A DNA stretch of 64,000 bases from Pseudomonas sp. PB120 (GTDB lineage: Bacteria; Pseudomonadota; Gammaproteobacteria; Pseudomonadales; Pseudomonadaceae). Shown here piece after piece: positions 42,740 to 51,524 of this stretch. The stretch spans positions 186,001 to 250,000 of the forward strand of contig NZ_RWIN01000051.1 in NCBI RefSeq assembly GCF_009761815.1. Direction: 5' to 3'. The notes under the pieces are model-generated. The model saw nothing but the letters and a program-made list of their open reading frames with translations, was not told the origin of the DNA and did not search any database. Position 1 is the first letter of the stretch. Each line of letters starts with the position of its first letter. The position numbers and the translations under genes are program-made.

Positions 42740-43357
42740 GTGGAAATTGCCTGTCTGGATCTTGAAGGTGTGCTGGTCCCGGAAATCTGGATCGCCTTCG
42801 CCGAAAAAACCGGGATCGAATCCCTCAGGGCTACCACCCGGGATATTCCCGACTACGACGTGTTGATGAAGCAGCGCCTGCGGATTCTCGACGAACACGG
42901 CCTGAAGCTGACTGACATCCAGGAAGTGATCGCCACGTTGAAGCCGCTGGACGGCGCCATCGAGTTCGTCAACTGGCTGCGTGAGCGCTTCCAGGTGGTG
43001 ATTCTGTCGGACACGTTCTACGAGTTTTCCCAACCGCTGATGCGTCAGCTGGGCTTCCCGACCTTGCTGTGCCATCGCCTGATCACCGACGATTCCGGCC
43101 GGGTGACCAGCTATCAGTTGCGTCAGAAAGATCCTAAGCGTCAGTCAGTCTTGTCCTTCAAGAGCCTGTATTACCGAGTGATTGCGGCGGGGGATTCCTA
43201 CAACGACACCACGATGCTGGGCGAAGCGGATGCAGGGATTCTGTTCCATGCGCCGGACAACGTGATCCGCGAGTTCCCGCGGTTTCCGGCGGTGCATACG
43301 TTTGAAGATTTGAAGCAGGAGTTCATCAAGGCTTCGAATCGGGCGTTGACCTTGTAA
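42740..43357 (+). CDS. thrH: Phosphoserine phosphatase / homoserine kinase ThrH
   Basis: A GTG start at 42740 with GGGAG upstream gives exactly 205 residues, the length of ThrH. The HAD motif I is CLDLEGVLVP (nucleophile Asp7, Glu9 in place of the second Asp), with motif II VILSDTFYEF, DPKRQSVLSF supplying the Lys, and GDSYNDTTML. In P. aeruginosa this protein moves phosphate from phosphoserine to homoserine, linking serine and threonine synthesis. It stands alone next to cysH on the other strand. Confidence 0.93.
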   Translation: MEIACLDLEGVLVPEIWIAFAEKTGIESLRATTRDIPDYDVLMKQRLRILDEHGLKLTDIQEVIATLKPLDGAIEFVNWLRERFQVVILSDTFYEFSQPLMRQLGFPTLLCHRLITDDSGRVTSYQLRQKDPKRQSVLSFKSLYYRVIAAGDSYNDTTMLGEADAGILFHAPDNVIREFPRFPAVHTFEDLKQEFIKASNRALTL

Positions 43358-43365
43358 ACCGATAC

Positions 43366-43499
43366 CTGTGGCGAGGGAGCTTGCTCCCGCTCGGCTGCGC
43401 AGCAGTCGTAAGTCCAGCATATGCGTTCCATCTGAGGATGCGCGATGTCTGGTTTTGGGGGCGCTTCGCACCCCAGCGGGAGCAAGCTCCCTCGCCACA
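43366..43499. repeat. REP pair, family B
   Basis: CTGTGGCGAGGGAGCTTGCTCCCGCT faces its complement; the inner part contains GCTGCGCAGCAG and GGGGCGCTTCGCACCCC. Confidence 0.9.
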
Positions 43500-43510
43500 A
43501 AAGCTCGGTA

Positions 43511-44848
43511 TCAGAGGTTCTGCAGGGTATCGAGCAGCACCTTCACCTTGGTGATCGATTCCTGATACTCCGCCCGCCACTCCGAATCCGCGACGATTCC
43601 GCCGCCACCCCAGCAGCACACCTGCCCATCCTTGACCAGCAAACTGCGAATCGCGATGGAACTGTCCATCTCGCCGCGAACGTCCAGGTACAGCAACGAA
43701 CCGCAATACAGCCCGCGTCGGGTCGGCTCCAGTTCGTCGATGATCTGCATCGCCCGAATCTTCGGTGCGCCCGTGATCGACCCGCCGGGGAAGCTGCCGG
43801 CAATCAGGTCCAGCGCATCACGGTCATCTGCCAGTTCGCCCGTCACGCTGCTCACCAGGTGATGCACGTTCGGATAGCTTTCCAGGCTGAACAACTCCGG
43901 CACGCGCACCGAGCCGATGCGGCAGGTGCGGCCCAGATCGTTGCGCAGCAGGTCGACAATCATCAGGTTTTCAGCGCGATCCTTGGGGCTGGCCAGCAGT
44001 TCGGCGGCGTTTGCCGCATCTTCCGTGGCAGTCAGGCCTCGGGGGCGGGTGCCTTTGATCGGGCGGGTTTCCACATGACGCTCGCTGACTTTGACGAAGC
44101 GCTCGGGCGACAAACTGAGCACCGCACCGCCGTCGGGCAGGCTCTGGAATCCGGAAAAGGGGGTCGGACACGCGGCCCGCAGCGCGACATACGCGGTCCA
44201 CGGATCGCCTTGGCACTCGGCGCGGAAACGCTGGGCAAAGTTGACCTGGTAGCAGTCGCCGGCCTGAATGTACTGCTGGATGCGTTCCAGCGCCTGGCGG
44301 TATTGCTCCGCGCTCAGGTCGGCGCTCATCGGCGCCTTCAATTTGAAGGGCTCGACCGACTCACTTGTTGGCTGGCTGAACAGCGTAATCAGGCGCTGGC
44401 GCTCGCTGTCGATCAGTGACGGGTGGAACACCAACTGGCTGGTCATCCGCAGGTGGTCGCTGATCAGTGCCCAGTCGTACAGCCCGAAACGCGCATCGGG
44501 CAATTGCAGATCGTCCTGCGCCTGACTCGGCAGGTTTTCCAGATGCCGACCGAAGTCGTAGCTGAGGTAGCCGATCAGGCCGCCGGCGAAGGGCAGTTCA
44601 AACGGTACCGTTGCTTCGCCAAGCCGGGTCAGATTATCGCGAAGGCGTTGCAGGAAATCGGCGCCTCGCTCGTCAGGCAAAACCGCCAGCTGTTCCAGCG
44701 GCCAGGCGCTGAGCAAGTCAAAGCGACCACGGTCGGCGGTGGGACGGCCACTGTCGAGCAGCACGGCACCGGGCGCATGACGAATCGCCGCGAAATACTC
44801 GGCGGGGTTGGCGCGATAGGGGAGCGGGTGTACGGAACAGGTCAGCAT
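43511..44848 (-). CDS. pabB: Aminodeoxychorismate synthase component I
   Basis: This 445-residue member of the chorismate-binding family makes 4-amino-4-deoxychorismate for folate synthesis, with ammonia from PabA. The PIKGT motif, with the Lys that distinguishes PabB-type from TrpE-type enzymes (PIAGT), is present, as are YQVNFAQRF, DLLRNDLGR, the VRVPELFSLE stretch and GSITGAPKIRAM. Length excludes a fused PabA or lyase domain. A REP pair lies on each side. Confidence 0.92.
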   Translation of the reverse strand: MLTCSVHPLPYRANPAEYFAAIRHAPGAVLLDSGRPTADRGRFDLLSAWPLEQLAVLPDERGADFLQRLRDNLTRLGEATVPFELPFAGGLIGYLSYDFGRHLENLPSQAQDDLQLPDARFGLYDWALISDHLRMTSQLVFHPSLIDSERQRLITLFSQPTSESVEPFKLKAPMSADLSAEQYRQALERIQQYIQAGDCYQVNFAQRFRAECQGDPWTAYVALRAACPTPFSGFQSLPDGGAVLSLSPERFVKVSERHVETRPIKGTRPRGLTATEDAANAAELLASPKDRAENLMIVDLLRNDLGRTCRIGSVRVPELFSLESYPNVHHLVSSVTGELADDRDALDLIAGSFPGGSITGAPKIRAMQIIDELEPTRRGLYCGSLLYLDVRGEMDSSIAIRSLLVKDGQVCCWGGGGIVADSEWRAEYQESITKVKVLLDTLQNL

Positions 44849-44954
44849 GGGCGGGGCAGATCAGCCATCGAGGCGGGGTGGCGATTGTAGTCTCCTCGGG
44901 GAATTGCTCCTAGAGGGGATGTCGGGGATTGGCAGATTGGAGGCAGCTACTCGA

Positions 44955-45082
44955 ACCTGTGGCGAGGGAGCTTGCTCCCGCTGGGTTGCGAAGCAGCCCC
45001 ACACACTGGCAGCCGAATGAATCAGGAAATCCGGTTTACGACTGCTGCGCAGCCGAGCGGGAGCAAGCTCCCTCGCCACAGG
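44955..45082. repeat. REP pair, family B
   Basis: ACCTGTGGCGAGGGAGCTTG and its complement; the right arm touches the stop codon of the ATP-grasp ligase gene. Confidence 0.9.
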
Positions 45083-46069
45083 TCACCCCTCAACCGCAGG
45101 AATATGCCCGAACATTTCCTGTACGAACGCCACGCGCTCTTCGACGGTATCGGTCACACCTTGTGCCTTCAACGCTTCGAGCCGCGCTTCAACGGCATGG
45201 GTACGCAGCGTCAGCCCACAGTCATTGGCGATCTGGATATTCAACCCCGGCCGGGCATTGAGCTCAAGAATCAGCGGGCCTTTCTCCTGGTCGAGCACCA
45301 TGTCGACCCCGATGTAACCCAGCCCGCACAGCTCATAGCAGCCGGCGGCGAGTTTCATGAAACCGTCCCAGTAGGGCAGTTGCACGCCATCCACCGCGTT
45401 GGTGGTGTCCGGGTGTTTGTTGATGATGTTGTTCAGCCAGGTGCCGCGCAGGGTCAGGCCGGTGGCGAGGTCGACGCCGACGCCGATGGCGCCCTGGTGC
45501 AGGTTGGCCTTGCCGCTGGACTGGCGAGTCGGCAAGCGCAACATGGCCATGACCGGATAGCCCATCAGCACGATGATGCGAATGTCCGGTACGCCTTCGT
45601 AGCTGATGCTCTTGAAGATCTGGTCCGGGATCACGCGGTATTCGATCAGTGCGCGGTCACGGTGACCGCCCAACGAATACAGGCCGGTGAGGATGCTGGA
45701 GACGTGGTGCTCGATTTCCTCATGGCTGATGATCTTGCCCGACACCGTGCGATAGCGCCCCTCGAAACGGTCGGCGATCACGATAATGCCGTCACCGCCC
45801 GCGCCCTGGGCCGGTTTGATCACGAAGTCGTTGCGCCCGCCGATGATGTCGTCGAGGTTGTCGATTTCCTTCTCGGTGGAAATCACCCCATACAGTTCCG
45901 GCACATGAATGCCGGCGGCGATGGCGCGTTCCTTGGTGATGATCTTGTCATCGACAATCGGGTACAGGCTGCGCTTGTTGTACTTGAGCACGTAGTCCGC
46001 GTTGCGCCGATTGATCCCCATGATGCCCCGGGCTTCCAGGGCTTTCCAGGTCTTCCAGAAGCCGAACAT
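45083..46069 (-). CDS. Alpha-L-glutamate ligase-like ATP-grasp protein
   Basis: This 328-residue RimK-like ATP-grasp enzyme has the ATP-binding loops FVIKPAQGAGGDGIIVI and the Mg2+-binding ILELNARPGLNIQ. The N-terminal domain reads FGFWKTWKALEARGIMGINR. It should join an amino acid to a carboxylate. It is the last gene of a three-gene operon with an inactive transglutaminase-type membrane protein and a periplasmic aspartic-protease-like protein. The stop and start of the two upstream genes share a base (TGATG). The product is not known to me. Confidence 0.9.
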   Translation of the reverse strand: MFGFWKTWKALEARGIMGINRRNADYVLKYNKRSLYPIVDDKIITKERAIAAGIHVPELYGVISTEKEIDNLDDIIGGRNDFVIKPAQGAGGDGIIVIADRFEGRYRTVSGKIISHEEIEHHVSSILTGLYSLGGHRDRALIEYRVIPDQIFKSISYEGVPDIRIIVLMGYPVMAMLRLPTRQSSGKANLHQGAIGVGVDLATGLTLRGTWLNNIINKHPDTTNAVDGVQLPYWDGFMKLAAGCYELCGLGYIGVDMVLDQEKGPLILELNARPGLNIQIANDCGLTLRTHAVEARLEALKAQGVTDTVEERVAFVQEMFGHIPAVEG

Positions 46070-47604
46070 CAGGCGTCGGCCTTCTTCAGGAACGCCTTGA
46101 AACGCACCAGTTCGGTCAGGCGGTAGCCGCGATAGCGTCCCATCGCCAGCATGAAGCCCACCAGGATCAGCAGGATCGCCGGGAAGGTGAACACGAAGTA
46201 GACCAGCTCTGGCACGGTCATGATCAGGTGCGCCAGGGATGCCGCGAACAGCGTGCCGATCGCCACTTTCATGGCATGACCGGACCCGCGCTCTTCCCAG
46301 GTGATCGACAGGCGTTCAATGGTCATGGTCAGAATCACCATCGGGAACAGCGCCACCGACAGTCCGCGTTCCAGGCCGAGCTTGTGACTGAACAGGCTGA
46401 TCGCGGCAATCAACACCACCACGAACGTCAGCACCACCGACAACCTCGGCAGCATTTGCAGCTTCAGGTGTTCAAGGTAGGAGCGCAGCGACAGCCCCAG
46501 CGCCGTGATGATCGTGAACAGCACGATGCCGAAGCCGAGCTGGGTTTCGCGGAAGGCCAGGGCAATCAGCACCGGAGTAAAGGTGCCGAGGGTCTGGATG
46601 CCGATCAGGTTGCGCAGGATCAGGATCACCAGCACGCCAATCGGGATCATCACCATGATCATGAAGGTCTGCTGGGTTTGCAGCGGCAAGCCGTACAGCG
46701 AGTATTCGAGGAAGTTGGCGTCGGTGTTTTCGTCGGTCAGCTTGGCCAGGCGAATGGCGTTCATTTCGCTGTTGTTCAGGCTGAAGGTCACGTTGGCTTT
46801 TTTGCCGCCATCGACGGTGATCAGGTTTTCGTCGCCGGTCCACCACAGCAGGCGGTCGGTCGGCAGGCCTTGTTCACCGGTTTCCGGGTTGAAGTACAGC
46901 CAGTCGGTGCCATTGAAGCTGCGCAGCCAGAGCTCAGGCAGTTGCGGTTGGTCGGCCACCAGGCGAATGGTGTGGACCTTTTCCACCGGCACGTGGGCGA
47001 TGGACAGGACCAGCTCGACGATCTTGGCTTTGTTCGCGGTGGACGGATCGCCGTTCAGCAACAGTTTCACGTTGTCGTCGTTGAGGTTGTTGACGCGCTT
47101 GATGGCTTCGCCAATGAAGGTCTCGACGTCGGCCGAATGTTGCCGGATCGGCGCGAGCAGGGCTTCGGCGGCGATTTTCTCCGGGCCTTCGACAACGATG
47201 CTGTCGCGGAAAGTCGGGCCCTTGACCTTGGATTTTTCACCGGTGTAGCGCTTGGTCAGCACCAGGCGGTAATAAAGGGTCTGGTTGCCCTTGGCCCGAC
47301 GCGCCGACCAGGTGACCTTGCGGTTACCGTCGACGCGGTTCACGGCCACGCCGTAGTTGTTGGAGATGAAACTCTCGTTGAGGCTGACGTAATCGCGGCT
47401 CAGCGGCGGCACGAACATCTGGATCTTGACCGGGTCCTTGGCACTGGCGACGAACTCGACCTTGGCGTCGATGTTCCACAAGTCGTCCGTGGCGTCTTCG
47501 GTCACGGGAATCCCGAGCACGAAGATCTGATAGGCCGTAACTGAAATGCCCAGCACCACCAGGATGGCGATCAGGACTTTCAGGTGGAGGGTAAGAGAGC
47601 GCAT
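46069..47604 (-). CDS. Inactive transglutaminase fused to seven-helix membrane domain
   Basis: This 511-residue protein has an N-terminal membrane anchor (LIAILVVLGISVTAYQIFV) and a periplasmic transglutaminase-like domain (about 30-290). That domain includes HVPVEKVHTIRLVA and WLRSFNGTDWLYFNPETGEQ, but lacks a Cys-His-Asp triad, hence 'inactive'. The C-terminal half has about seven membrane helices (FMIMVMIPIGVLVILIL and following). It lies between the protease-like and ATP-grasp genes in one operon, with 5 bases and 1 base spacing. It probably senses or couples a periplasmic substrate to the ligase. Confidence 0.88.
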   Translation of the reverse strand: MRSLTLHLKVLIAILVVLGISVTAYQIFVLGIPVTEDATDDLWNIDAKVEFVASAKDPVKIQMFVPPLSRDYVSLNESFISNNYGVAVNRVDGNRKVTWSARRAKGNQTLYYRLVLTKRYTGEKSKVKGPTFRDSIVVEGPEKIAAEALLAPIRQHSADVETFIGEAIKRVNNLNDDNVKLLLNGDPSTANKAKIVELVLSIAHVPVEKVHTIRLVADQPQLPELWLRSFNGTDWLYFNPETGEQGLPTDRLLWWTGDENLITVDGGKKANVTFSLNNSEMNAIRLAKLTDENTDANFLEYSLYGLPLQTQQTFMIMVMIPIGVLVILILRNLIGIQTLGTFTPVLIALAFRETQLGFGIVLFTIITALGLSLRSYLEHLKLQMLPRLSVVLTFVVVLIAAISLFSHKLGLERGLSVALFPMVILTMTIERLSITWEERGSGHAMKVAIGTLFAASLAHLIMTVPELVYFVFTFPAILLILVGFMLAMGRYRGYRLTELVRFKAFLKKADA

Positions 47605-47609
47605 TGGAA

Positions 47610-48146
47610 TTACTCTGCGGTATGAGCGTCGGTGGCGCAGGCGGGTTTGCCAGCAGCGTATTTAAGACTGGGGTCGACCAGCGCATCGAAACGCTTGAGC
47701 GCTTCGGAGCCGATCAGGAGCGGGTATTGGAAGGCGCTGCGGTCCGTCAGGTTCACTTCGATGCTGCGTAAAGCCGAACCCATGCAGATATCGAGCTCGA
47801 TCACCGGACGGGCGGTGTACTTTTTGCCTTCTTCCGGATCGTAGTCGCCGGCCCGGCGCTTGATCTTGCTGACACGGGCCAGCGGCCGTTCGATCGGGTG
47901 CGAGTGCGCGGTGTCGATGGCCAGGTAAAAGCGCACCCAGGATTCGCCATTGCGTTTGAAGCGTTTGATGTCACGAGCACTCAGTGAAGCTGTTTTCGCA
48001 CCGGTGTCGAGTTTGGCGGCGACTTCCAGGTCAATGCCGTCCAGGGACGCGTACTCATTGAGGCCGTACACAGTCTTTTCCCCTGCCGTGGCAAAACCGG
48101 GCAGGCAAAGGAGATAAAGGAAGGTGGGGAAGGGCTTGAGTCTCAT
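47610..48146 (-). CDS. Periplasmic retropepsin-like (ATP-dependent zinc protease family) protein
   Basis: From the ATG at 48146 the protein has 178 residues and a signal peptide (MRLKPFPTFLYLLCLPGFATA). The aspartic-protease-like motif AAKLDTGAKTASLSA supplies the catalytic Asp; families with this motif are filed as RimK/LysX-associated 'ATP-dependent zinc protease' or retropepsin-like. It is first in the three-gene operon. It may trim a gamma-glutamyl or peptide product of the partner ligase; this is inference. Confidence 0.85.
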   Translation of the reverse strand: MRLKPFPTFLYLLCLPGFATAGEKTVYGLNEYASLDGIDLEVAAKLDTGAKTASLSARDIKRFKRNGESWVRFYLAIDTAHSHPIERPLARVSKIKRRAGDYDPEEGKKYTARPVIELDICMGSALRSIEVNLTDRSAFQYPLLIGSEALKRFDALVDPSLKYAAGKPACATDAHTAE

Positions 48147-48360
48147 AAATCCTGGTGCGCAGCGGTCCGTACTTCGATTCAAGGCCCTGGCATCGCTGCG
48201 CAAGCTCCCTCGTATGCCTATCAGCTATTTATGACAAGCAGTGCAGATGTCTCAGACAAATGCGGGCGGCATTCTAGCACGGTGGTTTTATGGCGCCAGC
48301 GCTGGCCCGGGGCTATAAATAAAGCGGTTGCTTCGTTATGGTGCAGCCGGTGATCAGAAG

Positions 48361-48446
48361 ATTGTCGACAATATCTAATTATCCTTTGACTGTGACGGCC
48401 GTTTTCGCTAGTTTTTGCGGCATCAGCTTTCAAGGTGTCGACAATA
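48361..48446 (+). promoter_or_regulatory. Operator region of the prp regulator
   Basis: A perfect 12-bp palindrome, ATTGTCGACAAT, at 48361-48372 and a second copy, TGTCGACAATAT, at 48435-48446, which overlaps the start codon of the GntR gene. The repeats, 74 bases apart, are likely GntR binding sites. Confidence 0.75.
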
Positions 48447-49168
48447 TGCTGGATCAACTTGATCCCCCGGTTACAGCCCAGGACGATTCGGAGACACTTT
48501 CCGAAAACGTCTTCCGGCGCATTCAGGCGGCCATCGTCAAAGGCGAGATCGCCCCGGGCAGCAAAATCTCCGAGCCAGAGCTTGCGCGGACTTATGGCAT
48601 CAGCCGTGGGCCGCTGCGTGAAGCGATCCATCGCCTGGAAGGCCAGCGCTTGCTGGTGCGCGTACCGCACGTCGGCGCGCGGGTGGTGTCGCTCAATCAC
48701 GCCGAGCTGCTGGAGCTTTATGAAATCCGTGAATCGCTTGAAGGCATGGCCTGTCGCCTGGCCGCCGAGCGCATGACCCTCGAAGAAATCGACGAGCTGC
48801 GTCGCGTCCTCGAAACCCACGAGCGCGATGAGGCGTTCCAGGCGGGCGTCGGTTACTACCAGCAGGAAGGCGATTTCGACTTTCATTACCGGATCATCCA
48901 GGGCAGCGGCAACCGCACCCTGACGCAGATGCTGTGCGGCGAGCTGTATCAACTGGTGCGCATGTACCGCATCCAGTTTTCCAGTGTGCCCAATCGTCCG
49001 CATCAGGCCTTCGCCGAGCACCACCGAATTCTCGATGCCATCGCCGACCGTGACGGTGAACTGGCCGAGTTGTTGATGCGCCGCCACATCGGCGCTTCCA
49101 AACGCAATATTGCCCGTCATTACCAGGACGGCGCTAAACCGACAGCCACTGAACGAGGTGAGTCATGA
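48446..49168 (+). CDS. GntR-family regulator of the methylcitrate cycle
   Basis: The ATG at 48446 gives 240 residues ([20 protein letters not shown]). The N-terminal winged helix-turn-helix reads [20 protein letters not shown] and [20 protein letters not shown], and the C-terminal FCD (FadR-like) domain has the metal-binding His pattern ([22 protein letters not shown]). It is first in the prp cluster and overlaps prpB (ATGA). It should repress the cluster until 2-methylcitrate or a related ligand binds. The symbol prpR is avoided because that name is also used for a different regulator type. Confidence 0.9.
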   Translation: MLDQLDPPVTAQDDSETLSENVFRRIQAAIVKGEIAPGSKISEPELARTYGISRGPLREAIHRLEGQRLLVRVPHVGARVVSLNHAELLELYEIRESLEGMACRLAAERMTLEEIDELRRVLETHERDEAFQAGVGYYQQEGDFDFHYRIIQGSGNRTLTQMLCGELYQLVRMYRIQFSSVPNRPHQAFAEHHRILDAIADRDGELAELLMRRHIGASKRNIARHYQDGAKPTATERGES

Positions 49169-50055
49169 GTTCCAACAAGAGCACTCCAGGCCAGCGTTTC
49201 CGCGATGCGGTCGCCAGCGAACATCCGCTGCAAGTGGTCGGCGCGATCAACGCCAACCACGCACTGCTGGCCAAGCGCGCCGGTTTCAAGGCGATTTACC
49301 TGTCGGGTGGCGGGGTGGCTGCCGGCTCCCTCGGCGTGCCGGACCTGGGCATCACCGGCCTGGATGACGTGCTGACCGACGTGCGCCGCATCACCGACGT
49401 CTGCGACCTGCCGCTGCTGGTGGACGTGGACACCGGTTTCGGTTCCTCGGCGTTCAACGTCGCGCGCACCGTCAAGTCGATGATCAAGTTCGGCGCGGCG
49501 GCGATTCACATCGAAGACCAGGTCGGCGCCAAGCGCTGCGGTCACCGCCCCAATAAAGAAATCGTGTCGCTGCAGGAAATGGTCGATCGCATCAAGGCGG
49601 CCGTCGATGCGCGCACCGATGACAGCTTTGTGATCATGGCCCGTACCGACGCCCTGGCGGTGGAAGGCCTGGAGTCGGCACTGGATCGCGCCGCGGCGTG
49701 CATCGAGGCCGGCGCCGACATGATTTTCCCGGAAGCCATCACCGAACTGGACATGTACAAGCTGTTCGCCAACCGCGTGAAAGCGCCGATCCTGGCCAAC
49801 ATCACCGAGTTCGGCGCCACGCCGCTGTACACCACCGATCAGCTGGCCGGTGCCGATGTGTCGCTGGTGCTTTACCCGCTGTCGGCTTTCCGCGCGATGA
49901 ACAAGGCGGCAGAAAACGTCTACACCGCCATCCGCCGCGACGGCACGCAACAGAACGTCATCGACACCATGCAGACTCGCATGGAGCTTTACGATCGCAT
50001 CGACTACCACACCTTCGAGCAGAAGCTCGATGCGTTGTTCGCCGCGAAGAAGTAA
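49165..50055 (+). CDS. prpB: 2-methylisocitrate lyase
   Basis: This 296-residue enzyme splits 2-methylisocitrate to pyruvate and succinate, the last step of the methylcitrate cycle. The active-site motif is [13 protein letters not shown] (KKCGH class), with [18 protein letters not shown] binding Mg2+. The start overlaps the regulator stop in ATGA, so translation is coupled. A REP pair separates it from prpC. Confidence 0.95.
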   Translation: MSSNKSTPGQRFRDAVASEHPLQVVGAINANHALLAKRAGFKAIYLSGGGVAAGSLGVPDLGITGLDDVLTDVRRITDVCDLPLLVDVDTGFGSSAFNVARTVKSMIKFGAAAIHIEDQVGAKRCGHRPNKEIVSLQEMVDRIKAAVDARTDDSFVIMARTDALAVEGLESALDRAAACIEAGADMIFPEAITELDMYKLFANRVKAPILANITEFGATPLYTTDQLAGADVSLVLYPLSAFRAMNKAAENVYTAIRRDGTQQNVIDTMQTRMELYDRIDYHTFEQKLDALFAAKK

Positions 50056-50070
50056 CGAACACCCTGTACC

Positions 50071-50171
50071 TGTAGGAGCGAGCTTGCTCGCGATGGTGGA
50101 CCAGACACCGCGGGGTATCAGTTTTCCCGCGTCATCGTTGACGACCATCGCGAGCAAGCTCGCTCCTACAG
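50071..50171. repeat. REP pair, family A, between prpB and prpC
   Basis: TGTAGGAGCGAGCTTGCTCGCGATGG and its complement. Confidence 0.92.
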
Positions 50172-50208
50172 GGAAGTTTCCCAAATAATTTCAAGATTGG
50201 AGACAGCA

Positions 50209-51336
50209 ATGGCCGAAGCAAAAGTACTCAGTGGCGCCGGGCTCCGTGGTCAGGTTGCCGGGCAAACCGCCCTGTCCACCGTGGGCCAGTCGGGCGCCGG
50301 CCTGACTTATCGCGGCTACGACGTTCGTGAACTGGCGGCTGACGCACAGTTCGAAGAAGTGGCTTACCTGCTGCTGTACGGCGAATTGCCGACAAAGGCA
50401 CAGCTCGCCGCTTACGTGAGCAAGCTGAGCAAGCTGCGCGACCTGCCGCAAGCACTGAAAGAAGTGCTGGAACGCATCCCCGCCGACGCCCACCCGATGG
50501 ACGTGATGCGCACCGGTTGCTCGTTCCTGGGCAACATCGAACCGGAGAAAGACTTCTCCGAGCAGCACGACGTGACCGACCGCCTGCTGGCCGCGTTCCC
50601 GGCGATCATGACCTACTGGTATCGCTTCAGCCACGAAGGCAAGCGCATCGAGTGCGTGAGCGACGAGCAGTCCATCGGCGGCCACTTCCTGCACTTGCTT
50701 CACGGCAAGAAACCGAGCGAACTGCACGTCAAAGTGATGAACGTGTCGCTGATCCTGTACGCAGAGCACGAGTTCAACGCCTCGACGTTCACCGCGCGCG
50801 TGTGCGCATCGACCCTGTCGGACATGTTCTCCTGCATCACGGCCGCCATCGGTTCCCTGCGCGGCCCGCTGCACGGTGGTGCCAACGAAGCGGCGATGGA
50901 AATGATCGAGCGCTTCAGCTCGCCGGAAGAGGCGATCAAGGGCACCCTCGGCATGCTCGAGCGCAAGGACAAGATCATGGGCTTCGGCCACGCGATCTAT
51001 AAGGACAACGATCCGCGCAATGAAGTGATCAAGGGCTGGTCGAAAAAACTCGCTGAAGAAGTGGGTGACACCGTGTTGTTCCCGGTTTCCGAAGCCATCG
51101 ACAAGACCATGTGGGAACAGAAAAAACTGTTCCCGAACGCCGACTTCTACCATGCGTCGACGTACCACTTCATGGGGATCCCGACCAAGTTGTTCACGCC
51201 TATTTTCGTCTGCTCGCGCCTGACTGGCTGGGCCGCGCACGTGTTCGAACAACGCGCCAACAACCGCATTATCCGCCCGAGCGCCGAGTACACCGGCGTC
51301 GAACAGCGCAAGTTCGTGCCAATCGAACAACGCTGA
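50209..51336 (+). CDS. prpC: 2-methylcitrate synthase
   Basis: The ATG at 50209, with GGAG upstream, gives 375 residues (MAEAKVLSGAGLRGQVAGQT), the usual length. Citrate-synthase-type residues are SIGGHFLHLL (His), GPLHGGANEA (His) and the GFGHAIYKDNDPRN motif with an Asp. It condenses propionyl-CoA with oxaloacetate. Placed second among the enzymes of the cluster. Confidence 0.94.
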   Translation: MAEAKVLSGAGLRGQVAGQTALSTVGQSGAGLTYRGYDVRELAADAQFEEVAYLLLYGELPTKAQLAAYVSKLSKLRDLPQALKEVLERIPADAHPMDVMRTGCSFLGNIEPEKDFSEQHDVTDRLLAAFPAIMTYWYRFSHEGKRIECVSDEQSIGGHFLHLLHGKKPSELHVKVMNVSLILYAEHEFNASTFTARVCASTLSDMFSCITAAIGSLRGPLHGGANEAAMEMIERFSSPEEAIKGTLGMLERKDKIMGFGHAIYKDNDPRNEVIKGWSKKLAEEVGDTVLFPVSEAIDKTMWEQKKLFPNADFYHASTYHFMGIPTKLFTPIFVCSRLTGWAAHVFEQRANNRIIRPSAEYTGVEQRKFVPIEQR

Positions 51337-51362
51337 ATGGTGGAGGCCTGATCACCCGGAAC

Positions 51363-51457
51363 CTGTAGGAGCCGAGCTTGCTCGCGATGACGGACTGACA
51401 TTCAACAATGATGTCGACTGTTACACCGCTATCGCGAGCAAGCTCGGCTCCTACAGG
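51363..51457. repeat. REP pair, family A, with one inserted base per arm, before acnD
   Basis: TGTAGGAGCCGAGCTTGCTCGCGATG has an extra C relative to other copies, matched by an extra G in the opposite arm. Confidence 0.88.
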
Positions 51458-51524
51458 GATCGGGTTGAATTCGAGCCAAGTGCCAGGCCCCACCTTTTGA
51501 AACTACCGTGACCGAGTCCTGACG